Below the pieces are notes generated by a model, which did not search any database, had not been told where the DNA came from, and worked only from the letters and a program-made list of their open reading frames with translations. The position numbers were made by a program, and so were the translations under genes. A stretch of 64,000 nucleotides of DNA, taken from NCBI RefSeq assembly GCF_033978785.1, contig NC_084741.1, positions 74,091,206-74,155,205 on the forward strand, written 5' to 3'. Below are positions 12,243-26,939 of this stretch, one piece after another; the first letter of the stretch is position 1, and each line of letters opens with the position of its first letter. Source of the stretch: Entelurus aequoreus (Eukaryota; Chordata; Actinopteri; Syngnathiformes; Syngnathidae).

Positions 12243-13510
12243 ATTACGTATACAGTATGTACCATGAATTGATTACGTATACAGTATGTACCATGAATTG
12301 ATTACGTATACAGTATGTACCATGAATTGATTACGCATACAGTATGTACCATGAATTGATTACGTATACAGTATGTACCATGAATTGATTACGTATACAG
12401 TATGTACCATGAATTGATTACGTACACAGTATGTACCATGAATTGATTACGTATACAGTATGTACCATGAATTGATTACGCATACAGTATGTACCATGAA
12501 TTGATTACGTATACAGTATGTACCATGAATTGATTACGTATACAGTATGTACCATGAATTGATTACGTATACAGTATGTACCATGAATTGATTACGCATA
12601 CAGTATGTACCATGAATTGATTACGTATACAGTATGTACCATGAATTGATTACGTATACAGTATGTACCATGAATTGATTACGTATACAGTATGTACCAT
12701 GAATTGATTACGTATACAGTATGTACCATGAATTGATTACGTATACAACCATGAATTGATTACGTATACAGTATGTACCATGAATTGATTACGTATACAG
12801 TATGTACCATGAATTGATTACGTATACAGTATGTACCATGAATTGATTACATATACAGTATGTACCATGAATTGATTACGTACACAGTATGTACCATGAA
12901 TTGATTACGTACACAGTATGTACCATGAATTGATTACGTATACAGTATGTACCATGAATTGATTACGTATACAGTATGTACCATGAATTGATTACGTATA
13001 CAGTATGTACCATGAATTGATTACGCATACAGTATGTACCATGAATTGATTACGTATACAGTATGTACCATGAATTGATTACGTATACAGTATGTACCAT
13101 GAATTGATTACGTATACAGTATGTACCATGAATTGATTACGTATACAGTATGTACCATGAATTGATTACGTATACAACCATGAATTGATTACGTATACAG
13201 TATGTACCATGAATTGATTACGTATACAGTATGTACCATGAATTGATTACGTATACAGTATGTACCATGAATTGATTACGTATACAGTATGTACCATGAA
13301 TTGATTACGTATACAGTATGTACCATGAATTGATTACATATACAGTATGTACCATGAATTGATTACGTACACAGTATGTACCATGAATTGATTACGTATA
13401 CAGTATGTACCATGAATTGATTACGTATACAGTATGTACCATGAATTGATTACGTATACAGTATGTACCATGAATTGATTACGTATACAGTATGTACCAT
13501 GAATTGATTA
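12243..13510. repeat. 29-bp satellite, about 44 copies
   Basis: The unit combines ATTACGTATACAGTATGTA with CCATGAATTG. Two units lack the same 6 bp (GTATGT), at 12741 and 13170, exactly 429 bp apart (14 full units plus one short one). This is direct evidence of a copied 15-unit block. Confidence 0.96.
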
Positions 13511-13627
13511 AGTGGACCTCGACTTAAACGAGTTGAAAAACTTATTGGGGTGTTACCATTTAGTGGTCAATTGTACGGAATATGTACTGTACCGTGCAAT
13601 CTACTAAGAAAAGTTTCAATCAATCCA
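13511..13627 (+). mobile_element. interspersed repeat, LINE 3'-tail-like
   Basis: About 115 bp that is nearly identical, in the opposite orientation, to 34940-35057. It ends in AAAGTTTCAATCAATC, like the short-repeat tails at the 3' ends of fish LINEs. No coding part of the element is present. Confidence 0.6.
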
Positions 13628-13689
13628 TGTATTGTTGCATTTGAACAACTGTATTGTTGATAATAAAGGTACATTATTGGTATTATTCA

Positions 13690-14231
13690 TGTCAAAGTTT
13701 TTTGGCGACGCACCCCAAGATGCAGAGATGATGGCAGGCATTGAATGGGAAAACATGATTTAATTCAGCTCTATAGCAAAAAACAAACAAAAGGGAACAA
13801 ACAAAAGGCGCGCACAAGGCGGAGAACAAACTAGGCTATAAACTAAAATAGCACAAAGGCTAACTGTGGACAATAAACAAAAACACTTGCTGTGACACGA
13901 AGGAAGTATGACTAAAGCGGAGTGGACAAAAGTAGACGGAGCTACAAGGACAAATAGGTAGAAGCTACAGGTACAGGTAACATTCAGGTAGACACTCCAA
14001 TGACAATGATCCAGCCGTGACTGGAGGGCAGGACAGGTTTAAATAGCAGCTGGCTGACTGGCACCAGGTGTGGCCAGGTGCCAATCAGCCACAGCTGAGG
14101 GGACAAAACACTCAGGGAGATAATCAGGAAATAACCCAAATAAGAGTGCTGACAGGAACTAAAGACAGGAAACTAAGACAAACGCAGAGGAAAACTAAAA
14201 CTTGACCAAACTGTCAGGGAAAACCTTGACA
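13690..14231 (-). mobile_element. solo LTR, 542 bp, with 5-bp target duplication
   Basis: The element begins TGTCAAAG and ends CCTTGACA, so the termini are TG...CA with a short inverted repeat. It is flanked on both sides by ATTCA (13685-13689 and 14232-14236), a perfect 5-bp target-site duplication. On the minus strand a TATTTAAA motif could be the LTR TATA element. No internal retroviral or gypsy-type coding region is present, so this is a solo LTR left by recombination. Confidence 0.85.
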
Positions 14232-14236
14232 ATTCA

Positions 14237-14394
14237 TTATCAATAGTGATATTTCTATTGGTATTTGTATTGATCCATTTGTAGTGTAATAATGCTCACT
14301 GTCATTTCTGTATTATTATTTATTTCACTAACTGCTTCTTTGCTATCACTTTTACTATCATATTTGTACATGTCCTATTTGCTGATGTTGCTCT

Positions 14395-14426
<32 letters not shown>

Positions 14427-15654
14427 CTCTCTGTCTAATCCCCCTCTTGTCCCCACAACCCCCCCCCCCCCTGTCTTCCTTTTCATCTCTTTCTATCCCC
14501 TCCTGGCTGCACCAAATGATAATATAAATACATTTAATAAAGTCAAATACAAATAAGGCAACAAGAGAAGTATCCTACACTTCTCTTTTGTAAACGTCAG
14601 AAATGGGCATCTACATCTACATCTACATCTACATCTACATCTACATCTACATCTACATCTACATCTACATCTACATCTACATCTACATCTACATCTACAT
14701 CTACTATATGATTTGCTTGAGAAGCTGGACAGGACAAAAAAAAAAGAGGTTAAATAAAAGAGATAGAAGGTTCACCATAAATATACATTCTGACCCGGTT
14801 TGTTTGGTACCTTGTTGGGAACTAAAAGTAGTCCAAGTTAAACAATGTTGTAACATTTGAGTCTATTCAGAATTCCTGACAAAAATATAGTGAGAGTTCT
14901 ATCTTTGGATTGCTGTGCTTTGCACCACAGAAGATAGAAGGAAAGAAATCCTATTTGACCAAAACCATGCTAACATAAATAGCACGTAGCTGCTGATAAG
15001 AAGCGTAGAAATAAGACTAAATGCAGTTTGTCCTCAAGTGGTGATCTCTATTTAACGATGATGACTTTGTTAAATGTTGTCCATACTCGTGTGTAACAAT
15101 GCTAAAGAGTCCAAACATAAAGTTCACCCATTTTGGACGCTGTGTTTTGCAGTCTTTCTTTTTTTTACAGAGGGCTACTTGTGATGTCACAGTGTGACTT
15201 ACGTAGTATTTATGCTCTCCCTCCTCTCAGTCTCTTGTGTCATTCCCTCCCATCTCATGCCCATCCATGCTCCTGCCTACTCTCATGCGTCCACCACAAG
15301 TTGCATTTGTGGCTAAACTGCTGCTGGTGTGGTGGTGTTGACCAGAAAGAAAAGCTGTTGTGTTGTTGTAAGTGTAATTATTCAAAGTCTTCCATCAAGC
15401 TGTGTTCAACTTTCCACATAAATATATATTATTGTCATGTCACCGAGGTATGTACACGACACCAGCGATGTTCCACATGCAATGACATATACTATGAACT
15501 TTATTTTATAACGTGACCCCCCGCGGCCCTGAACAGGACAAGCGGTAGAAAATGGATAGATGTCTGGAAAACAAATTGCGGAAATGTTTATCTTCAGGTT
15601 TTATAATAAATTAGTTTTGGCCTTACTGTGTAAATGAATTAGTAATTGAATGAA
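14237..15654. other. microsatellites and unassigned DNA
   Basis: Contains a (GTT)n tract at 14394-14426, a C-run at 14461-14471 and a (CATCTA)n tract at 14608-14703. The tail ACAAGCGGTAGAAAATGG near 15540 resembles the end of a common fish interspersed repeat. No exon is recognised. Confidence 0.5.
14608..14703. repeat. (CATCTA)n microsatellite
   Basis: Sixteen uninterrupted copies of a 6-bp unit. Confidence 0.95.
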
Positions 15655-16370
15655 TATATACACTACTGTTCAAAAGTTTGGGGTCACATGTAAATGTCCT
15701 TATTTTGGAAGGAAAAGCACTGTACTTTTTAATGAAGATAACTTTAAACTAGTCTTAACTTTACAGAAATACACTCTATACATTGCTAATGTGCTAAATG
15801 ACTATTCTAGCTGCAAATGTCTGCTTTTTGGTGCAATATCTACATAGGTGTATAGAGGCCCATTTCCAGCAACTATCACTCCAGTGTTCTAATGGTACAA
15901 TGTGTTTGCTCATTGGCTCAGAAGGCTAATTGATGATTAGAAAACCCTTGTGCAATCATGTTCACACATCTGAAAACACTTTAGCTCGTTACAGAAGCTA
16001 CAAAACTGACCTTCCTTTGAGCAGATTGACTTTCTGGAGCATCACATTTGTGGGCTCAATTAAACGCTCAAAATGGCCAGAAAAAGAGAACTTTCATCTG
16101 AAACTCCACAGTCTATTCTTGTTCTTAGAAATGAAGGCTATTCCATGCGAGAAATTGCTAAGAAATTGAAGATTTCCTACAACGGTGTGAACTCCTCCCT
16201 TCAGAGGACGGCACAAACAGGCTCTAACCAGAGTAGAAAAAGAAGTTGGAGGCCGCGTTGCACAACTGAGCAAGAAGATAAGTACATTAGAGTCTCTAGT
16301 TTGAGAAACAGACGCCTCACAGGTCCCCAACTGGCATGTTCATGAAATAGTAGCCGCAAAGTCCTCCTGG
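15655..16370 (+). mobile_element. Tc1-like transposon, 5' part
   Basis: The left end reads TACACTACTGTTCAAAAG, the terminal inverted repeat type common in fish Tc1 elements. Next comes a non-coding leader and the start of the transposase gene. The matching right inverted repeat is absent. Similarity to the transposase gene fades near 16360, where a different, TTAA-type element begins, so the Tc1 copy is truncated. Confidence 0.8.
16073..16345 (+). pseudogene. Tc1-like transposase, N-terminal fragment
   Basis: A 90-codon frame starts MARKRELSSET and contains GYSMREIAKKLKIS, the recognition part of the first helix-turn-helix of Tc1/mariner transposases, followed by the RRLTGPQLA region of the second DNA-binding half. 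In an intact element this N-terminal part binds the terminal inverted repeats. A complete protein of this family is about 340 residues. The DDE catalytic domain is entirely missing and the frame stops just after residue 90, at the join with the next element. The copy cannot be active by itself. The fish-type sequence makes the family assignment firm; the subfamily is uncertain. Confidence 0.85.
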
Positions 16371-16833
16371 TAAGAGTCTCTGTTGTCCCAGTTCTCCACA
16401 GGCCAATGGTAAAGCTTGACTGTCATCTTTCGGGAATGTAAACAATGAAACACCAGCTACGTGTTTGTGTTGCTGCAGCCGGCCGCTAATACACCGCTTC
16501 CCACCTACAGCTTTCTTCTTTGCTGTCTCCATTGTTCATTGAACAAATTGCAAAAGATTCACCAACACAGATGTCCACAATACTGTGGAATTTTGCCATG
16601 AAAACAGACGACTTAATAGCTGACCACAATGCTGTCCCAAAATGTCCGCTACAATCCGTGACGTCACGCGCAGACGCCATCAAACCGAGACGTTTTCAGC
16701 AGGATATTTCGCGGGAAATTTCAAATGTCACTTTACTAATCTAATCTTGGCATGTGTTGCAATGTTGCAATGTCATCATTGATGTATAAACTATCAGACT
16801 GCGTGGTCGCTAGTAGTGACTTTCAGTAGGCCT
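16371..16833 (-). mobile_element. TTAA-flanked non-autonomous transposon, truncated
   Basis: The right end reads GACTTTCAGTAGGCCT followed by TTAA at 16834-16837. Reverse-complemented, this end matches the left end of the larger element at 35359, including the GTCTGATAGT and TTGCAACACATGCCAA stretches. The other end is missing where it meets the Tc1 fragment. TTAA targets with short inverted ends are typical of piggyBac-like elements; no transposase is encoded here. Confidence 0.7.
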
Positions 16834-16837
16834 TTAA

Positions 16838-17782
16838 AGAACATGTTGAAGAACCACTGAAGTTGGTAAATGGAGGTTCCACTCTAATATTGATCTGCCC
16901 AACCCTACTCCTACATCAACATCCTAGCATCCTGTTTGTCTTTGAAACTAAAGACTTCATTAAAAACATCTTATTTCAATGATCCTAACGACCACATGAA
17001 CTGATGTCTCTTGAAAGGAAAGCAAAAGAGATCAATGATTGTGGTGAAAATGTCGCATGTGGCTGACAATTCCACTCTTTCTGTAGTCTTGAAGAGTGGG
17101 CGTCACGCCAGCTGGGGGCCGCAGGCGGCATGACTGCGGCTGCGTTGGTCAGAGAGGGAAAACAAAGCGAAAGGCTGGTAAGTAAACACTCAGAACACTT
17201 TGGACTCTTTCACCCAAGAGTCCTACGCTAACATTAGCCAGGGAAATGGTGGAAAAGCCAAAAAGGGAAGACATGACCATACTGGGCTGTAATGAGATTC
17301 TCTGCGGAGGGAAAAGTCAAAGCAAAAATGCCAGCTTAGATTTACGACAGCAGCAAGAAACTTGACCAGTGTCACACAAAATGGAAGAAAAGGTGGAGTT
17401 TTAGCCTCTCTTCATGAAGCTTCTATGCAGGTCAAAGTTGACCTTTGTGACCTCTGTGACAGACATCATCTGTCATGCTGAACATCTTGAAGATGTCTTC
17501 TCATTTCCTACTGGAATGTTGATGTTGTTCACTTCCTACAGAGAAGAGATGTTAACAAACAGCTCAATATGACGCTTTGCTGAATAATGCACCCACCAAT
17601 TATTTCAGTCATCCAGCAATTATTTGGTTTGATCTCTCACACTTTATAGCATCAATGCCTATTTTAGAGAGAAGAGTTCAAATCAACCATTTTTCTGCTT
17701 GCCATCATCATCATTCTATTTTTCCAACAAGCTGATTCAGCTTTAATAGCAACACTCATGAAATAACATAATATACATCAAC
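16838..17782. other. no gene seen
   Basis: Unique-looking DNA. No exon, RNA gene or clear repeat is recognised. Confidence 0.5.
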
Positions 17783-18091
17783 CTACTCAGTGGTCTAGTG
17801 GTTAGAGTGTCTGCCCTGAGACGGGTAGGTTGTGAGTTGAAACCCCGGCCGAGTCATACCAAAGACTATAAAAATGGGAGCCATTACCTCCCTGCTTGGC
17901 ACTCAGCATCAAGGCTTGGAATTGGGGGTTAAATCACCAAAAATGATTCCCGGGCGCGGCACCGCTGCTGCTCACTGCTCCCCTCACCTCCCAGGGGGTG
18001 ATCAAGGGGATGGGTCAAATGCAGAGGATAATTTCACCACACCTAGTGTGTGTGTGTGTGTGTGACTATCATCGCTACTTTAACTTGAACT
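17783..18091 (+). mobile_element. tRNA-derived SINE, copy 2
   Basis: Same family as 6447-6736. It has A-box-like GTGGTTAGAGTGTC and B-box-like GTGAGTTGAAACCCC, the same TGATTCCCGGGCGC body and a longer GT tail (18045-18063). The A at position 2 of the TTCAAA core is changed (TTGAAA), so the promoter may be weaker. Confidence 0.85.
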
Positions 18092-19498
18092 TTAACATCA
18101 TAGCTTTTTCCCAATCATGCTAAGCAATTCATCGTTGGAGCTCCAAATGTACTTCACTTTCTCGACACCTTGTGAAATGACGATATTTATGGTAATACGA
18201 CGTCATTTGACATCTAATGTAACAACGTTGCGCTAACATCACAACAACAACAACCGTGTGAGACAAAGCACAAGAAGCCAAAAAGAGGGGAATAAGAACT
18301 CGTTTGTTTGGAATGAAAAAGTCAGATAATATGCAAAACATGCTGCTAATGGCTTGTTGCTAGCTGAGCCCACAAAATGATATCAATAAATATTGTGATA
18401 GACACGTCACCAGTATCAATAAAAATCGAGTTTCATAAAAGGTTGGCTTTATATGCAGTTGATACATATATGGTTGGTTGCATAAACAAAGACACTTGCA
18501 ATCCTGGCAAAACAGGAAGTGAACAATGCGAGGGATATGGTAAACAGTCAATCACGTAACAGTATCACGTTTGGTCTTGTGGTCTCGCTGTTGATTCTCT
18601 GCACGGAGTGAGAAGACAAACTAAGCATGAGTGCTGCAGAGAGCCTCAAACACCTCCACAGTTTCTTTTTAGCTCACTTCTTTTCTTTTCCACCCTCGTC
18701 CGTTCCCTATTCCCACGTGTGGAAACAAACACAAAATGTCCAATAATAATAATTACTGCATAACATTAATTACTTTCCATGCTTACAGAAGAATAACAGA
18801 CCAAATGAAATGTTACACATTTCCTGGAACTAAACCTGCAAACAAAGTGTTTTTCTCAGGTTTCTCTATGTTTACATTTCCACACTACTTTGTTACACTT
18901 GTTCAGGATTTATTACACATTCTTTCATTTGAAGAGATTCTTGTTTAGTGTTGATTTTGTTTACATTGAGTCTTTTCCATGCTTGTGTTGACATTTCCTT
19001 TGCTTTCTGCCTTCGTAGCTGAGGGCATTATAATCAGAGGAAGGTTACATTTGAATTAAACATGTTAACAATGAATATGTTTTTGTCCTGGTTCATATTT
19101 GACAAAATATCAATGATTATCGATAGTGACCAATCAACCCAACCGAATTGTGATACAGTTTTCAGCCATATTGCCCAGCTCTTCTTGAACACATATATCT
19201 TTTCTTTCATTTGAACAGACGATAGTATTTACACAGTGTTAAAATACGGCAATTTGATGTCAAAATCACAAAGTCACGAAAAGAAAAAGACCAGAGTTGT
19301 TGTCAAAGAACAATTGAACAAAGAAATGCAAAATTGGCATTCATTTCATGTATGTAAATATATCATTTTAGCCAAAAATACTATATTGTAATATATACAC
19401 ATTTACTTCAGCAACTATGCTAACGTAGCATGATGTTGCTGTTACAATGTGAGTGTGACGTTAGCACTGTAGCTAACATCATGCTTATGCTACATTGT
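18092..19498. other. no gene seen
   Basis: AT-rich DNA without a recognisable exon or RNA gene. Confidence 0.5.
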
Positions 19499-19840
19499 GA
19501 AAAACTAGCAGCTAAGTCACCAGAATTTGACCGTAAAAATAATATTTTTTCAATTTACAGTAATTGGCTATAAAAACAAACCGAACATTTTACAGTAAAA
19601 AATGGCAGCTAAGTCACCAAAATGTTACCGTAAAAATGATAGTGGTACTCTTTTTCAATTAACAGTAATCGGCTAAAAAAACGACCCAAAATTTTACAGT
19701 GAAAAACTGGCAGCTAAGTCGCCAGAATTTGACCGTATAAATAATAGTGGTACTCTTTCTCAATTTACATTAATTGGCTATAAAACGACCCAAAATTTGA
19801 CAGTAAAGGACTGGCAGCTCAGTCGGCAGAAATGTACCTT
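19499..19840. repeat. diverged ~97-106 bp tandem repeat, 3.4 copies
   Basis: GGCAGCTAAGTC recurs near 19508, 19604, 19708 and (as GGCAGCTCAGTCG) 19813, each followed by similar sequence with TTTACAGT. Copies differ much more than in the other arrays, so this is an older repeat. Confidence 0.8.
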
Positions 19841-20265
19841 AAATATAACGTATACATGTAAATGATTTGGTGTCAAATCCACTGTTAATATTATGGTAAT
19901 ATTCTGGCGACCAAGCGTTGAAAAAGTACAGTTACGGTGCATATTGTCATTAAAACCAGCATCCTCTGCGACTAAATTAGGTTTTTGTTTCTTTTTCTCA
20001 TAATGTGTAACTATGTAAAAAAAAATACAACTGAGGATTGGGAGCACACGCTGTGTGTTTCATTAGCATTAAAGCTACAAACACACAAAATAGCGTGTCC
20101 ACAGACTGGCTCACTAAAAACAATTCAATTCCAGTATCACAGCTACATTTTGGAGAACACACTTCCAGTACAATAAACAATGGCGGACATTTAGGATTTG
20201 GGTTCCATTAAACAATTTTGTAGTCACCTACGGAAGATCCATTTAACAAGGCTTCACACGCTGCC
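19841..20265. other. no gene seen
   Basis: Short open frames only. No feature is recognised. Confidence 0.5.
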
Positions 20266-20724
20266 GGAATTGTGATACAGCTCATATATTCATCAGATGT
20301 AGGCATGGAATTGTGATACAGCTCATATATTCATCAGATGTAGGCATGGAATTGTGATACAGCTCATATATTCATCAGATGTAGGCATGGAATTGTGATA
20401 CAGCTCATATATTCATCAGATGCAGGCATGGAATTGTGATACAGCTCATATATTCATCAGATGTAGGCATGGAATAGTGATACAGCTCATATATTATCAG
20501 ATGTAGGCATGGAATTGTGATACAGCTCATATATTCATCAGATGTAGGCATGGAATTGTGATACAGCTCATATATTCATCAGATGTAGGCATGGAATTGT
20601 GATACAGCTCATATATTCATCAGATGTAGGCATGGAATTGTGATACAGCTCATATATTCATCAGATGTAGGCATGGAATTGTGATACAGCTCATATATTC
20701 ATCAGATGTAGGCATGGAATTGTG
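20266..20724. repeat. 41-bp minisatellite, about 11 copies
   Basis: The unit runs from GGAATTGTGATACAGCTC to CATCAGATGTAGGCAT. One copy has lost a base pair in ATATTCATCAG near 20493. A lone GAATTGTGATACAG lies about 1.1 kb upstream at 19145, possibly an unexpanded copy. Confidence 0.95.
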
Positions 20725-22601
<1,877 letters not shown>

Positions 22602-23832
22602 ATGCAGATGTGCATGCACACAAAGATGTGGCCTGTTTTTCATGCTGCCAGAACATTTTGATGCAGATGTGCATGCACACAAAGATGCGGCCTGTTTTTC
22701 ATGCTGCCAGAACATTTTGATGCAGATGTGCATGCACACAAAGATGCGGCCTGTTTTTCATGCTGCCAGAACATTTTGATGCAGATGTGCATGCACACAA
22801 AGATGCGGCCTGTTTTTCATGCTGCCAGAACATTTTGATGCAGATGTGCATGCACACAAAGACGCGGCCTGTTTTTGATGCTGCCAGAACATTCTGATGC
22901 AGATGTGCATGCACACAAAGATGCGGCCTGTTTTTGATGCTGCCAGAACATTTTGATGCAGATGTGCATGCACACAAAGATGCGGCCTGTTTTTGATGCT
23001 GCCAGAACCTTCTGATGCAGATGTGCATGCACACAAAGACGCGGCCTGTTTTTGATGCTGCCAGAACATTCTGATGCAGATGTGCATGCACACAAAGATG
23101 CGGCCTGTTTTTGATGCTGCCAGAACCTTCTGATGCAGATGTGCATGCACACAAAGACGCGGCCTGTTTTTGATGCTGCCAGAACATTTTGATGCAGATG
23201 TGCATGCACACAAAGATGCGGCCTGTTTTTGATGCTGCCAGAACATTTTGATGCAGATGTGCATGCACACAAAGATGCGGCCTGTTTTTGATGCTGCCAG
23301 AACATTTTGATGCAGATGTGCATGCACACAAAGATGCGGCCTGTTTTTGATGCTGCCAGAACCTTCTGATGCAGATGTGCATGCACACAAAGATGCGGCC
23401 TGTTTTTGATGCTGCCAGAACCTTCTGATGCAGATGTGCATGCACACAAAGACGCGGCCTGTTTTTGATGCTGCCAGAACATTTTGATGCAGATGTGCAT
23501 GCACACAAAGATGCGGCCTGTTTTTGATGCTGCCAGAACATTTTGATGCAGATGTGCATGCACACAAAGATGCGGCCTGTTTTTGATGCTGCCAGAACAT
23601 TTTGATGCAGATGTGCATGCACACAAAGATGCGGCCTGTTTTTGATGCTGCCAGAACATTCTGATGCAGATGTGCATGCACACAAAGATGCGGCCTGTTT
23701 TTGATGCTGCCAGAACATTCTGATGCAGATGTGCATGCACACAAAGATGCGGCCTGTTTTTGATGCTGCCAGAACATTCTGATGCAGATGTGCATGCACA
23801 CAAAGATGCGGCCTGTTTTTGATGCTGCCAGA
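22602..23832. repeat. 59-bp minisatellite, about 21 copies
   Basis: The period is 59 bp. Each unit holds the perfect 12-bp palindrome TGTGCATGCACA and a GCGGCCTGTTTTTSATGCTG stretch. Early copies have TTTTTCATG and later copies TTTTTGATG, so the array has two zones. A 27-bp duplication with GGACGCGCTTCCTTGG follows at 23843-23890. The minus-strand open frames through the array are by-products of its composition. Confidence 0.95.
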
Positions 23833-26089
23833 GCGTGTTGAAGGACGCGCTTCCTTGGTGGCATCAAGGACGCGCTTCCTTGGTGGCATCAAGGGCCTCC
23901 GTCCACCGCAGTTTTCTAACACTTGACCCTCACGGCTGCCGTCCAAACCGTGTCGGAGGTGTCAATCAAAGCACAACCACTGCACAGCGCGTGGATTGTA
24001 CACATAAGCAGAAACATTGTTGTAAAAATGCTGATTGTTTGGATCGGAGCGTGGCTTGCAGCCTGGGAGGTCCTTTGGCTACCGAGCATGTCGCACTCTT
24101 TTGCTGTCAGAAGATTGTTTACGGAGACAGATGAGAGTTAATTGGGACATATTTTACGCCGAGGAGGAGCGATCCCATGTGACACTTTTTCATTTGAGTC
24201 TTGAAGTCCCGGTTCTACGACGAAGACCACAGAACATCTGCTTTGGATTAAGACAACACTTCTAAAGTGTCAGCTTCTAAACTGGAAAATATGCTCTCTG
24301 CTGTTGCTTTCTGCAAGGTTTGATTATTGCATTTGGTTTGATCAGTAATATGATTGCTTGAAGCCCGTTTATCATCATCCCTCTCCTTTGTTTGCTTAAC
24401 TTTGGAGAGAAGTGGCACAGGCTTTGCTACGCCTCTTGAAATGTCTGTCAGTCTGCTACAGCAGTAAGTTTGATCATTAAGTTCAGTCAACAAGCCAAGC
24501 TAGCATGATGATACTATCAATGTTAGCATGCATATGCTCGTGTTGCTAACATGTATTGGGATAGTTACCTTTCGCATTAGAAACTATACAATAGCAGTTC
24601 CCGGTAACTGGGAAGTGATACTGGTACTCAACAGTACCAATTTTCGGTACTTTTGAGTGTTCATATACTGATAATAAATGTTCATTTGTCTTACAATAAC
24701 ATCTTTTTTTATTGTATATTTATGACTCAGCGAATAATGATAACTGTGCAAATATATCTTGTTTTCTTACACATTCTGAGTTTCATTTGTAAGTATGCAT
24801 TTATTCCCAAGTGTGTTGCCGTAGTCAGAAAGTAGTCTTTGCTCTTAAGTTCAATGTGTCAGTCTTGTATTTTGTTGAGTCCTACAAAGTGTTGTACTGT
24901 AAGTATTGTACTTATTACACACCAGCTGTTTGACGCTACTGTACATCTTCATTGAAGTTTTCATTACATTTTGAAAAGTGGAGCTTTACTTTTGAGCACA
25001 TGATTTGTTTGTTGACATGACATTACCTAAAGGCAGCCCGCCACAAATACGCCTGTTTGGCCGCCAAATGCTGGCGCTAGTATCGACTCTGCAACCGAAC
25101 GAGGCATCGCGTGCATCAAAGGTATTGAAGTATGGTACATTTTCATTTTACGTGAATCTGAAGTAAGTCATTTGGACAAAATTTGGTCTGTATCTATAAA
25201 AGTAAGACATTTGGAACCCATCCCTGGTGATATATGGCATCTTGAACATAATCATCAATTATATTCACTTTATTTTACTTCCCAGGAATGCAAAACAGGA
25301 TCAAGCATCTGGATTCTTATCCAGATCGAGATATAACTAGATAGGTAAGCTCTGTTAAAGAGATCTGCACAAATATGAAATACTTTTTGCTCCACCACAA
25401 TTTCCTGAAAGTTCCTATGGAATGTTTCCAACAGAGAAAAACTCTCTTTTTGCAGTTCTTCTGTGGTTTCATTCACCCGGCAATCCAATTTGCTGATGTA
25501 TTATTATTTTTTTTTGAAAAGCAACTGTGTTTTTCATAAGCTGAAGCACATGAAATGATTTGCTCACAAGCAAATAACTTGAAAAAGACGAATAAAGACT
25601 ATTGACAGAAGTCCAGCTGTGACCAAGAACATTCCTCCAAGTTAAAGACAATCCATTTCAAGCACCACCTCTCATATGGCCTCTGCGGGAGGAGGAGGGG
25701 AGAACCTGAAACTTGATCATTTTTTATTACGCAAAACCTGCTTTTTCCCCTTTCATATGTTACTCATTGTGGAAGCATCTGGAAGTGAAAAGCTCATTTT
25801 CTGCTCTCCAAAAGCAAGAAGCCACGTGTGCTGGCTTCATTTTGTTTGTCACAGAGAGCTTTGCATGGCCACAGGGGGCGCTAGGGTGACAGCACAGTGG
25901 AAGGCCCCTCAAAAGGGCCACAAGCGCTTGTCCACAGAACCAAAAGCAACCGTTTCACTTGTGACTTTGGCCTGAGACATTTGGAGATTTGCTGATAATA
26001 AAGGACTTTTCCTTTTGTTATTATGGTTTTCCACCATCTTTTGGGGGGTTTTGGAGTTGCACGTGTACCAACTGTGCTGAACTGGGCTT
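23833..26089. other. no gene seen
   Basis: Apart from the 27-bp duplication at its start, this is mixed DNA. The part at 24600-25210, with ACTGGTACTCAACAGTACC and related stretches, has the look of a degraded DNA transposon, but I cannot define its ends. Confidence 0.4.
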
Positions 26090-26263
26090 TTATTTGGTTT
26101 GGTTGTTTTTACTTGGTTTGGTTGTTTTTATTTGGTTTGGTTGTTTTTACTTGGTTTGGTTGTTTTTATTTGGTTTGGTTGTTTTTACTTGGTTTGGTTG
26201 TTTTTATTTGGTTTGGTTGTTTTTACTTGGTTTGGTTGTTTTTATTTGGTTTGGTTGTTTTTA
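26090..26263. repeat. 19-bp minisatellite arranged as 38-bp dimers
   Basis: The unit is TTGGTTTGGTTGTTTTTAY. The last base alternates strictly between C and T along most of the array, so the true repeat is a 38-bp dimer, about 4.5 copies. Confidence 0.93.
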
Positions 26264-26939
26264 CATTACGGCAGGGAGTCAAAGCCATTTTCATGGTAGT
26301 TATGGCTGCAAAACCACATCATATCATTACATCATTTGATTTGATTGTTATAATATTGATGGAAGTCAAGGGTTCAAAAAGGGTTTCACATTTTAATGAC
26401 AAGAAATTGTTTGGAATAGCTTTTGCATCAAATAATATGGAGTAAGGAAGAACTACAGTTAAAAAAATAATGATCAAATAAAAATCAAAAATGTAAAAAA
26501 AAGATTCAAAAACAGAAAAGCGCTTGCATGCGGTAAAAAAAATGTCCAAATTCAAACAGGTTTTTACAGGTGACATAAAATGATGTGGCACCTGATCCTT
26601 GAGTCTGACACCTGTGCACTACAGGATCACCATTTTTAAAATCATGGATTTATAATCATTGAAGTGATGATGTACATACTACATGTTGTCGGTTGCTATG
26701 GTGGAATCCAGGTTCATCAGAATCAGAATCAGTGTAAAAGTCAAACATATTCAGTCTAAGTCCGGATTGAGACCAAAGAAAAAAAACAAAAAAAACACCC
26801 TCATACTAATACTACATGCTATGCTTTTATTTTGAAAGAAATCACTGTGTGCTTTCATATTTTCATTCAAATTGCCTAGTAATGCAATTGCATCATTTTT
26901 ATTTTCAAAGAAATGACTAATTTGGTAAAGAAGGAGCTA
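26264..26939. other. no gene seen
   Basis: AT-rich DNA with A-runs. No feature is recognised. Confidence 0.5.

Noticed and set aside
20266..20724. Hammerhead core in the 41-bp array (CTGATGA on the minus strand)
   Set aside because: No GAA core element at a suitable distance and no stem II; it is a chance heptamer.
22699..23946. 415-codon minus frame with His/Cys-rich repeats
   Set aside because: Three overlapping frames on the same strand are all open because 59 bp rotates the frame each unit; no zinc-finger spacing is kept.
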